DNA from: Canna indica
Taxonomy: Eukaryota; Streptophyta; Magnoliopsida; Zingiberales; Cannaceae
DNA length: 64,000 nucleotides
Reading direction: 5' to 3'
Assembly: GCA_034359265.1 (NCBI GenBank)
Contig: CP136890.1
Span: 83,291,501-83,355,500, forward strand
In this document: positions 35,679-45,535 of the stretch, piece after piece
How positions within the stretch are numbered: position 1 is the stretch's first letter
Layout: the number at the start of each line of letters is the position of its first letter
Translations under genes and position numbers: made by a program
The notes under the pieces: model-generated
Told to the model about the DNA's origin: nothing
Database searches by the model: none
Seen by the model: only the letters and a program-made list of their open reading frames with translations

Positions 35679-36689
35679 TAGGGCTAAGCATCGAGCAGGT
35701 CGGGTCAATACCCGACCCCACCCGATTGGGTATTAACCCAAAAAGTTCAAAAATATATATCCAACCTGACCTAATTTTTAAATCGGGGCCCGACTCGAAT
35801 AACCCGAAAAAATTGAGCCCCGACCCGTTTAACCCATTTAACCCGAAATATATCCTCGTGAGGGAGGAGTGGAGGGCTGTCACGGACTCGCGGTGTCACC
35901 TGTCGCCACTGTTGGGCAACAACGATGAGGCTGGAGGACTGGCGTCGGCAACTCGGCGAGCCGGCGGGGTGGGGCGACTGAGTCCTTGCCCGAGAGTCAA
36001 GATCGGTGACGGCGATTAAGGGAAGGTAGTCCGCTGTCACCTGTCGCCGCTAGCTGTCGAGCATCAACAAGGAGGCTGGAGGACTGGCGTCGGCGACTCG
36101 GTGCCTCGGCGTGCCGGCAAGGTGGGGCGATTTAGTCCTCACCTAAGAGTCGGGATCGGCAACGACGATTAAGGGGAGGTAGTCTGCTGTCACCTGTCGT
36201 CGCTGTCGGGAAACAACGAGGAGGGTGGAGGACTGGCGTCGACGACTCGGTGCCTCGGCGGGCCGGCAAGGTGGGGCAACTGAGTCCTTGCCCAAGAGTC
36301 GGGATCAGCGACGACGATTGAGGGGAGGAGTTAGGGCACTGACGACTGGCAACTTGGCGAGTCGCGAGAGAGGGGAGTCGAGAGAGCCAGAGAGGGGAGT
36401 TGGACTTCGGACTAATGACTAAATGAGTCGAGAGAGGTCCTCAATGCCATATTGTCATGGGTCGCAGGTCGGGACTCGGGACTCCAGACTTGGGCGGGTT
36501 AAGTCAAAATCGGGCGGGTCGGGTTAAATAGGGTTTTCACCCGAATCCGACCCGACCCGAAAAAATATATAAAATTTTGAAAATTTTAACCCGATCCAAC
36601 CCGTTATACCCGAATAATCCGACCCGAATTGAGTTTTTGGGTCGGTTTTGTCGGGTTTTTCGGGTCGGATCGGGTTTTGCTCAGCCCTA
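35679..36689. mobile_element. Non-autonomous hAT element with internal triplication
   Basis: Ends TAGGGCTAAGCA and TGCTCAGCCCTA are inverted repeats, flanked by ggtatgac (35671-35678) and ggtacgac (36690-36697), 7 of 8 matching. Subterminal zones are full of CGGGTCGGGT-type motifs. The GC-rich middle has three tandem units of about 141-153 bp starting at 35895, 36036 and 36189 (GTCACCTGTCGYCGCT...). No transposase. The open frames are repeat artefacts. Confidence 0.88.
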
Positions 36690-36739
36690 GGTACGACAAC
36701 TAATGACACAAGTATGATCATGGTTGTTATATGTTTCAA

Positions 36740-37480
36740 TAGTCATAAATAATTTTTTCGTTACAAATTTTAAGAATGACTCCAAAATATATACTTTGGC
36801 GGTAAATTTATATCCATGAATTTTTATCGCAGCAATTTAAATACTTTTTCTCACAAACATATGCAATCGAAGCAAATGATGTTAAACAATTAATGCCACG
36901 AGTACATCGTGGCTATAAGGTACTCTAGTAGCCACAAATAATCTTTTTCGTTACAAATATTACAAATGACATCAAAATATATACTTTAATTGGTGGCAAA
37001 TTTATATTCATGAATGGTTGTTGTCACAACTAACATATTTCTTCTCACAATTTATAATCGAAGCAAATATTGTTACACAGTAGCCTCGACATGGATACGA
37101 TGTACTCAAGTAGCCACAAAGAATTTTCTCTGTTATAAAAACTAAGAATGATGCTAAAAATATATGTTTTAGTGGTAAATTTATATACATAAATATTTTT
37201 TTTAAGACAACTAACATATATGTTTGTTCTCACAAACATGGAATCGAAGCAAATGCTATTAAACACTAGCCATGATTTTTACGTGGCTACAATGTATTAC
37301 AATAGCCACGAATATTTTCTGCGTTACAACAACCAAAATGACGCAAAAAAAAATACATTTTGACGGTAAATTTATATTCACGAAATCTTTCTTATGACAA
37401 CTAACCCATTTTTTCTTACAAATATATGATCAAAGCAAGTACTGTTAAATAGTAGTCATGATCTTAACGTGACTAGCTAT
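36740..37480. repeat. Four ~183-bp tandem units with GTGGCTAC motifs
   Basis: Units start near 36740, 36928, 37108 and 37289, each with AGCCACRAATAAT...CGTTACAA...GGTAAATTTATAT...TCACAAACAT...ATCGAAGCAAATG. Short GTGGCTA/TAGCCAC inverted pairs recur. Similar phrases lie left of element B (25700-26157). Element B and the hAT therefore appear to sit inside one older repeat element. Confidence 0.7.
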
Positions 37481-37730
37481 CTGCTCATATTTTACACGAC
37501 TATATATATTGCACCAGTTATAATAAAAAACACATGCGACAATTAAACATGTTATTATCACATAACATATTGTATGTGGCTACTATTATGTTTTTGTTAC
37601 CACAATGTCAATGTTTTATGGCTACAAATTACTTAATTACCATGATGATTCAAATTGTAACTACAAAATACATTTATTGTCATAAATGGATTGTTCGTGG
37701 GCAAAGCTTCATGGATACAAATCTTATATG

Positions 37731-37738
37731 TTGTAGTG
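37731..37738. other. Candidate CACTA-type terminus
   Basis: TTGTAGTG follows the subterminal-like repeats, as the right end of a CACTA element would. No matching CACTACAA left end was found in the expected place, so this is tentative. Confidence 0.3.
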
Positions 37739-38229
37739 AAACTATATCTACAAAGAGACTTGGAACCAATAATACTTCATAAGAGCATTGTTACAAGTTC
37801 ACAAGTACTTATCTAACTTCACAAAGATTAGATATCATAATCTATTGTAAGCCATATTCCTACTTTCCATGGAATTTTAAGTAATACCATCATGTAACAC
37901 TCCATAATGAGTAGTGAACATCGGAATTAACCATTAACTATATATATATATAGACATTGTTACTTCGCATAGTCTAGAATTTGCTACTGCCCAAATAAGA
38001 ATGAGATCAAAAGAATAAATACGTGATAAGAGAATAAATATGAGGTTAAGAGAATATACTAATCTATTCCATGCATAAGGAAAGAGGAAGCTCACTTCAA
38101 CTAGAGTTTAAGGAAAATGAAGCACATATATTAATTATTGGTTAGCTCTTGTTTGGAGATGAAAAATGTCGAATCATGTAGTCTTCATGGAGCTAAATGG
38201 AGATTCAAATGGAGAAGCCAAAATATTCT
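37739..38229. other. Sequence without recognisable features
   Basis: AT-rich, with a short TATA microsatellite near 37940. No gene supported. Confidence 0.5.
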
Positions 38230-38234
38230 TCTGA

Positions 38235-38754
38235 TGTTAAAATCTCACATTGGTTAAAAATATAGTCAAGATAGTATTTAAATAGTTTGAACAATCATCT
38301 CCTTATGAGCTAGCTTTTGAGGTGGAGTTAGGTCTAAGACTGATTTTCTAATATGGTATCAGAGCCAAACATATGATTGATATTGGCCCACCTGTTGAAT
38401 TCCACGCTCCAGATGTGAATTTTGGGCGTGAGGGGAGTGTGTTAAAACCCCACATTGGTTAAAAATATAGTCAAGATAGTCTTTAAGAAGCTAGCTTTGG
38501 GGGGATGTTGATAAAGTCTCACATCGTTTGAGGTTGTGGTCTAAATAATCTTTAAATATATTGGACAATCATTCTCTCATGAGCTAATTTTAGGGATGAA
38601 GTTAGGTTCACTAATTTCTTAACATGGTATCATAGTCTATCTTGTGGTTGATATTGTACCACTCGTCGGACTACACTAGTTAAAAATATGGTCAAGATAG
38701 TATTTAAGGAGCTAGTTTTTGGATGAAGTTAGGTCCAAGGTTGATTTTCTAACA
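38235..38754 (+). mobile_element. TRIM element array with three LTR-like units
   Basis: Short LTR-like units start at 38235 (TGTTAAAATCTCACATTGG), 38440 (TGTTAAAACCCCACATTGG, truncated) and 38506 (TGTTGATAAAGTCTCACATC). The last LTR part ends TTTCTAACA at 38754. Primer sites TGGTATCAGAGCC (38354) and TGGTATCATAGTC (38626) follow the first and third units, and a purine tract GAGGGGAGTG precedes the second. Flanks tctga (38230-38234) and tccga (38755-38759) match at 4 of 5. The GAGCTAGCTTTTGAGG phrase is typical of plant TRIMs. No coding capacity. Confidence 0.8.
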
Positions 38755-38759
38755 TCCGA

Positions 38760-39150
38760 TAATGATGGGGTGAGTTATAATAAATTTTATAAATATTAAT
38801 GAACTAGTTCATATATTTGTTAATTGAATCGGATGGGGAAAAAAGTAGATATTATTATATCTATTGAAAAACATTACTTTTCACCGGTTCAATGAAAACC
38901 CAAATAGGTATTAATTTGAAGGGTCACTTTTAAAATGTATTTTGGGCATGACACAAAAGTGAGATAAAATTTTGAACTTCTTTAAAATATTACTAGTTTT
39001 ACTTCCATCATATTACATATTTAATTCTCTCTCATTTCCAAGAAGATGTTTACCCTCTTGTTCACTTTTCAACTTGACATTCATAATTATATTACAGATT
39101 CAATTTTGTTAAGGTCAACCCGATGTCAATTTGACCCAACCCAAAGTGAT
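38760..39150. other. Sequence without recognisable features
   Basis: AT-rich intergenic DNA. No ORF or RNA gene supported. Confidence 0.5.
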
Positions 39151-39156
39151 ACAACA

Positions 39157-39572
39157 CTAATGGTACGTTTACTTCATTGAATATAATAAAATTGGATAGT
39201 AAATATGAGAGGATTAAATATGAATCTTTTAAATTCGGTGTACATTGCATAACATATTAATTTTAGTGCTTGTTTGCTTTATATGATTAAGAGAGATAGA
39301 ATAAGATATGAATTTGAATTCAATATTTGTTTAGTGCATTGATTAGAATAATATAAAATTAATATGATATCTGATGTACATCGAATTTAAAAAATTCATA
39401 TTTAATCATCTTTCATTTATTATTCAATTTTATCTTATCCTATCCGGTGAAACAAATATACCATTATATTATTCTAATCATATTTCTTTTTAATCAATGC
39501 ATTAAATAAATAATAACTTCAAATTCATATTTTATCTTATCTCGCTTAATTTTACGAAGTAAACAAGCACTA
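39157..39572. repeat. Two interleaved MITE-like inverted repeats
   Basis: Arm A (39157-39250, TAATGGTACGTTTACTTC) pairs with A' (39375-39465, ACAAATATACCATTA). Arm B (39270-39365, TAGTGCTTGTTTGCTTTAT) pairs with B' (about 39468-39572, GTAAACAAGCACTA). The order is A-B-A'-B', and A and B look related to each other, so two copies of one MITE family probably overlap here. No TSD assigned. Confidence 0.6.
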
Positions 39573-40604
39573 AGTTGATAGGACTAAATTGGATTGAAAC
39601 TAAAATCCAACCTAGTATGACATGACTCAATTGGATCCAACGCAAGGCTCATTATATCCAACCTAATATAATGCAATCAATTAAACCCCTATTGCAAGTT
39701 GTCAAAGGCACTTCTATATATCAATTAATTCAAAGTAAAGCTTGGTTTAACCTATTGCAACACGAGACCAAAAATGGAGTACAATTAAAATTAAGTTCGG
39801 GTTCAACACAACAAAAAATGTAGGGTTAATCATCAAGCAATTCAGAGTGGAACAAGCTTACTTACCAAATAATTTCTTTAATCAAATTTTGTTCCTTTTG
39901 TATAACAATCTTAATTTGTGAGTTTAAATAAATAACTTTATAAAATATACAAAAAATATTTTCTTCTTAGTTTGATTGTGAATGTTCCAATTATCAATAT
40001 CTCAAAATTATTACCTTAATTTTCTTAAATTATGATTAAAAATCTTTGAATTTGATTGGGTATAATTCTCTAAGGAAAAAGAGAGAAAAAAACAAGGAAG
40101 AAAGTTGTTTACATGGACCACTTGCCATCTTTTGGAAAACCATGGCTGAGCAGATGCAGGTGTGTGGGTAAAATTGCAAAAAGGTGTCTTCTTTCTTTGT
40201 CATCATCATCTTCTTCTTGTTCTTTGGATCAAGTTAATTCCATAATGCAGCTTGGTTAAAGAATGACTATTATGGCCATTAGTCAAAATATCAATATATG
40301 ATCATATGATATTTAAACAGGTTAGGGATTTAAAAAATGGAAAGATAGCTACAAATGACTCAGTTGTATTAATTAGCTCTTTTTTTTGGTCCTCCCAAAT
40401 AAATGTGCCCTAAAATAGTTCAACTGTTTTTATATAATAATCAATCAAACACCCAAAGATTCTAGATCAAATTCAAACAAACCAAAGTTGTACTACAGTA
40501 GAAAGTAGAAAGTTGAAATGGACAAAAAGTTTTCTTCAAATTAAGACACAAGGACAGAGGAATGTGCACTGTCCAATGGTGGACTTTGGCTCAACTTGGA
40601 ATAT

Positions 40605-40650
<46 letters not shown>

Positions 40651-41500
40651 CCCATTACCCATGATTATTTGGAAAGAGGACTACAAGTTAATCTTGGTGT
40701 CCAACAATATAAATACCACCACAATAAGTTAGATAGTATACATGACTGAGATGGGATGATTTTTATCTCCTCTTGTGGGGGTTTAGATGCCTCTTTCTTG
40801 ATGAGTACAAAGTTTCCAGGCCATGATTTGGTCCCCTCAACCTCCTCTTATTTCTCTCCATCTCATGCATCACCTTTGTGAGTATCTCATGGTGTCTTTA
40901 TCCACATCAAGAGGCCACGAGATCTCCAAACCATGCCATCAATGGATAAGACAGCACACCAAGTCAATACAATTACTACATAATTACCTAGTTTATACTT
41001 AGGCAAAAAGATATCCAACTAAAGATTGGAACTTATTGAACAATGAACATTAGTAGCCGAATATTAGAATCCATCGTCTTCGATTATCGATACTTTTTCG
41101 TGGTAGAAATCTAATTTCGATCACTAGATTTTTATTTATCCTAAAAAATCGTTAGTGATAATCAACAAAGGCTTGCAGCTGGTAGTTAGTACAGGTGGAG
41201 TTATTTGTTCCACAAATTAATCAGTAAATTTCTCTGGTGAGGAAATTTCTTAAATCAGTAAAGAAAAAGAAAATCAGGTCATCAAAATATCAATGAATGG
41301 AGAAGATATTTGACAAAAAGATCAGATCACAAGTAATTATATATGCATTTAATTGTACATAAGAGAGTTACTAATTGTCAGATAAAATAAATCAAAACAT
41401 GTGGAGGTGAAAACCTCCTCATCATGAGTGACTGAATCCGAGAGGCACAACGAATGAATGAAATCAACCATGCACTCGCTCTTCAAAATGCCAAAAATGC
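39573..41500. other. Low-repeat intergenic DNA
   Basis: No gene supported. It holds a perfect TA microsatellite at about 40611-40647. The interval to 41880 is the upstream region of the CIA2-like gene. Confidence 0.5.
40611..40647. repeat. TA dinucleotide microsatellite
   Basis: Uninterrupted TA repeat of about 18 units. The reading frame across it is an artefact. Confidence 0.95.
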
Positions 41501-41526
41501 TCAAATCATTCGCATCTCCGGCCCGT

Positions 41527-41602
41527 CACGTGAACACCCGGTGGCCAATAACGGTCGTGACACGTAGGACGCAAAATCTACTGCGGCCAATGGGAGAGGA
41601 CC
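41527..41602 (+). promoter_or_regulatory. G-box and ACGT/CCAAT cluster upstream of the CIA2-like gene
   Basis: CACGTG (41527-41532) is followed by CCAAT, GACACGTAG, a second CCAAT and CCACGTCA within about 75 bp, roughly 0.9-1.0 kb before the start codon. ACGT-core motifs bind plant bZIP/bHLH factors, including light regulators. The transcription start is unknown, so a role is only inferred. Confidence 0.4.
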
Positions 41603-42460
41603 ACGTCAACAGATAAGCAAGAAAAGCCCCCGCTATAATCAATCTTGGAATTAGCGCAAAAAGTGGACATCACTGCATGGGATGTGTATCCATCAAGTGC
41701 TGCTTGCAGAAATAATTATTCTCCTTTTTCTTCCCTTCTCTGCTATAGAGTCTCTTTTTTTAGGTGTTAAATAACATCAAATTTCAATGAAGTGTTTAGA
41801 GAGATTTTATTTTGACCTGCAGAATGAAATCATTCGTGCAGATTTAATTAGCATATAATATAATTTTTCAATAATCCCAAGAATTGTGAGAGAGAGATGA
41901 AGTGGTCCAAAAGAAACAGGGCTGACCCAGCGGTGGTGGAGAGGCTCGTGGCTTCTGCCCTTTGCTCTCTTTCTAAAGTAGCTCGAGCACACTCAATACC
42001 TTGCTCGAGCAATTTCGCTGCTGTAACCTTCATCATCTTCCGCATATTGTTAATCTATTTTAAACCCATTCTGCTGCAGATTCTGGGAAGCAGGAGCCTA
42101 TTCTGTTTTGTGCTAAAATAGTAGTCCTCCTCTGCTAAGGTAGGATTCACTATTTTTGGCAAGAGGAAGGTTTTCTGCTTTCTACTCGTCGATTGGTTTT
42201 CGATCGACGAATCTTCTTTCCTGGTGAAATTTTGGATTTGTTGGATGAAAGGCGAGCAAAGCTTCGAGCTTTGGAGTCATCGGTAATCAAAAGCTTGGAT
42301 TTTGGCCTTCTCCCATCTATTTTTGCTCCGAGTTCTAGGGTTTATGGTTTTTGGTCGCTTCCAAATCTTGCTTCTGTTCTTCACTCCCTTCGCTGGAGAA
42401 GAATTCCTTGAAGGTTTTGGAGCTATTTTTATTGTTTCCGATTGCGAATCCATCTGAAGA

Positions 42461-42472
42461 ATGGAAGTCTAA
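42461..42472 (+). promoter_or_regulatory. Four-codon uORF in the 5' leader of the CIA2-like gene
   Basis: ATGGAAGTCTAA, 46 bp before the main ATG. The context of the main start (AACCATGTCG) is weaker than ideal at -3. Whether the uORF is in the mature leader depends on the transcription start and on possible leader introns. Confidence 0.4.
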
Positions 42473-42517
42473 GACTGCACGCTGTAGTATTGCGTCTTCT
42501 TCGTCAAGCTTTGAACC

Positions 42518-44258
42518 ATGTCGTCGTGCCTCAGCGGCAGCGGCCGGGCCTACGGGTTCGAGCTCAACATTGTGAAGCCGTCGTCTCCGTCGTCAGGCCG
42601 GTCTTCCTCGCCTTCTTCTACTCTCTCCGACTCGAGCAACTCGCCGCGGAGAATCTCCATCAAGAAGGCGAGAGCTCCCCGGAAGAGGCCCAACCAGACC
42701 TACAACGAGGCCGCCGCTCTCCTGTCCACCATCTACCCCAACGTTTTCTCCACCAAGAGCCTGAAGAGGCTGTCCAATAACACAACTGTAGCCTCCTTCC
42801 CGGAATCCTCCGACCTCCTCCCGCCCCTACCCGTCCTCAGCGACGCCGCCTTCCTAATTCACCAGGCGCCGCAGCAGGAGAAACCCGCCGCCGATGTCGG
42901 CCGCGAGCTCAAGCACAAGATTCTGGTGGACTGGGAGTGCGCAAGCCCGGTGAGCAATGCGTCATGGGATCCTAATTCCCCGGACCCCTTCGACGATGAC
43001 TTCGATGCAGAGTCCATTCTCGATGAGGAGGTCGAAGAAGGCATCGATAGCATCATGGGCGACCTCGCCGCGAGAACATCCAGCAAAGACAACAATGACG
43101 GTTTGAATCATTCCAATCCACCCATCAATCCCTTACTTCGTAGTCTCATCGGACACAAAATGGGCGCAAAGTTCGAACTTGGGCTCGGTTTCCGAACAAA
43201 CTTGCAGCGAGCGCTGAAGAACAGGGATGACACAGAATGGTGGAGGTCTCCGACGACAGTACCAGTGCGAGACATCAATCCGCATCTCGAACCATTTCCG
43301 ACGCCGGCATCGGAGAAGAAGAAGAAGAAGAAGGTGGATAAGGAAGTACTGGACAACACAACCATCACAGAAAACTCCACTCCCACTCCATCAGTGGAGA
43401 AGCTGAAGGTTGGTCTGGGGCTCAAGCTGAGGCCTGAGGAGGTCCTCAAGGCATGGTCTGGCCGTGGCTCCATGTTCTCCGACGGGCCGGACTCGTCGAA
43501 TTCGTCAGCTGATGCTCTTGTAAGTACTAATTTTCCATCTCATGAAACTCGAATGAAGGCAAATTTTTTGCTGCAATAGAACTAAAATATGGAAACAGTA
43601 TGAACCACAATTTAGCTGGTCAAAATATTTCACTTTTCACTGTTTGCATCAGTGCTACACTAAAATCTCTCGGTATTCACAAATCCGATAAGGGACCACT
43701 GATTTGATGTTTAATTGGGATTCTCCTACTGGGAAAGCTTCAGATTTCCTCACTTTTTAAAATGAATGTTCATGGGAGCATAATAAATGAGCAATGGGCC
43801 CAAATCACTTTATAATTTAATTTCTCCCCACAAACTGCTAAGAATTCCCCTTTGAAATGTGCTCCAATTATTGCATCATCATGATTAATAAGACTGTGTG
43901 AGCTCTGCAGGCAAGGTTGGCAGACATTGATCTCTTTCTGGATGCCGGCGGCGTGGCCGGTGGGGTAAGAGAAGCGAGTGTTCTGAGGTACAAGGAGAAG
44001 AGGAGGACCCGGCTTTTCTCCAAAAAAATCCGGTACCAGGTGCGAAAGACCAACGCCGACCAGCGGCCGAGGATGAAGGCAAGTGTAAGATTAATTAATC
44101 CACAGTTTTCTTCTCTACTTGTGTGAATTAATTTTGTTGGATCTCATGACATGATTCTAATGTGTGCTCGGCTCGTGATCAAATTATTGATGTTGCAGGG
44201 CAGGTTTGTGAGGAAGCCGTCGCTTCTCCAGGAGGCAATGGAGGAAGAGAGCCAGTGA
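42518..44258 (+). CDS. CIA2-like: CIA2-like CCT-domain transcription regulator
   Basis: Three exons: 42518-43519, 43911-44078 and 44199-44258, encoding 409 residues, near the Arabidopsis CIA2 (435) and CIL sizes. The start [20 protein letters not shown] and the block [18 protein letters not shown] (residues 49-66) are family signatures. An acidic middle, a Lys run (EKKKKKKVD), [16 protein letters not shown] and a C-terminal CCT domain (about 354-396, [20 protein letters not shown] then [18 protein letters not shown]) follow. Intron 1 is GT-AG. Intron 2 is GC-AG (donor GCAAGT at 44079) and restores the CCT motif exactly, whereas reading on without splicing destroys it. Both introns are phase 0. 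CIA2 and its paralogue activate nuclear genes for chloroplast protein import and plastid ribosomes, so this gene probably acts in the nucleus in chloroplast biogenesis. It appears intact. The symbol is by similarity of remembered motifs. Confidence 0.93.
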
Positions 44259-45530
44259 TATAGATAGTACCATTATTGTTTATGAAGAACAAGTTTTTGT
44301 TTCATCTTCAAGGCTATAAGTGTTTCTTAGGAACAGTTAAAATGAGACAATTAAATCCAAATGAATTATGTGGGATAGAGTCTCAACTGGAGTGAGATTT
44401 TGTCTAGACGACTTTTTTTTCCTCATTATTGTTTTGCTTTTTCTCAGTGCAATGTGAAAGGTCAAAGTTTCAATAAAAATTTCAAGCATCAAAAGAGGAA
44501 TGAGATTTTGATTTTGCATCAGAATTGTGCAGTTGATTCACTTTTTATTAATACCCTCAATTACTTTCTTTGCTTAATGTATTCAATTTTCAGTCAAAGG
44601 GATTTATATTTCTCTCTTATTGCTTAAATCTACTAAACCTGTGTAGATTAAATCCAATTTTTACTATTCCTTTCTCTTTTTACCAGCAGAGGTAGATCTC
44701 ATTCCACTTATCCTAGCTAGATCACCCACCCTAAAACAAGGAAATCCTACCATCCAAGGGGATCATCTAATTCAAATATTCAATGTTTTTTACTGAAAAA
44801 AGCATTATTTGGTAAAAGAAAACTGAGTTTGAAAATACAGTACCAACTATCCAAGGGCTACTTTTGCCTTCAAAACTTATTTTGTTTAAAAAAACAAACA
44901 CCTCATTCTAATCATTCTTTTTTCAAAATACATAAATGTGTAATATATAAATATAAGGTAATTTTAAAAATTATTAAATTAAATAACTAATGTCAAAAGT
45001 ATTTAATTAAGGTAAAAATATTTGATATTTACTATGCAATTTAAATAATGACCAAGGTAAACAATTGTTGAACATATTTATCTTCATCAAATAATTTTTT
45101 TAATAATAGCAGTGATTTTATAAAAAAAAAAATATATATTCTTCAAAATAATTATAAACATATTATTCTATTGAATTATTATAATACATATTTTAGCCAA
45201 CATGAAATGTTTGTTTATATTGGAGTGTTACTAAACCCCTTTAATATAAAAATAATTTGCAAAATAAATGATGTACTTTTGGTTAGAAGCATTGACATCA
45301 AATATGATTTTGCAAAAGGAATAACAAATTCAACAATGTCTCATCGCAATCAGAGAATCAAATATGATTTTGCAAAAGGAATAACAAACTATGTAACACC
45401 GTGTTGCAATCAAAGAATCATGCAATTGAAAAAGGATACTTAATATATTCTCACTTTTAGGATTTATTAACCCATCCTTCCTAGGGTCATTCCTATCAAG
45501 ACGAATATCAATAACAAACCACAGTGAAAC
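44259..45530. other. 3' flank of the CIA2-like gene, no further gene
   Basis: AT-rich. A short imperfect tandem duplication of about 61 bp occurs at 45296-45415 (repeat of AATATGATTTTGCAAAAGGA). No RNA gene or ORF supported. Confidence 0.5.
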
Positions 45531-45535
45531 TCAAA

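Noticed and set aside
40740..40935. Possible microRNA hairpin upstream of the CIA2-like gene
   Set aside because: Partial pairing of about 15-20 bp with bulges and no match to a known plant miRNA that I can recall.
41807..42411. Short frames in the leader of the CIA2-like gene as separate genes
   Set aside because: Both strands, no motifs; more likely promoter and leader sequence.
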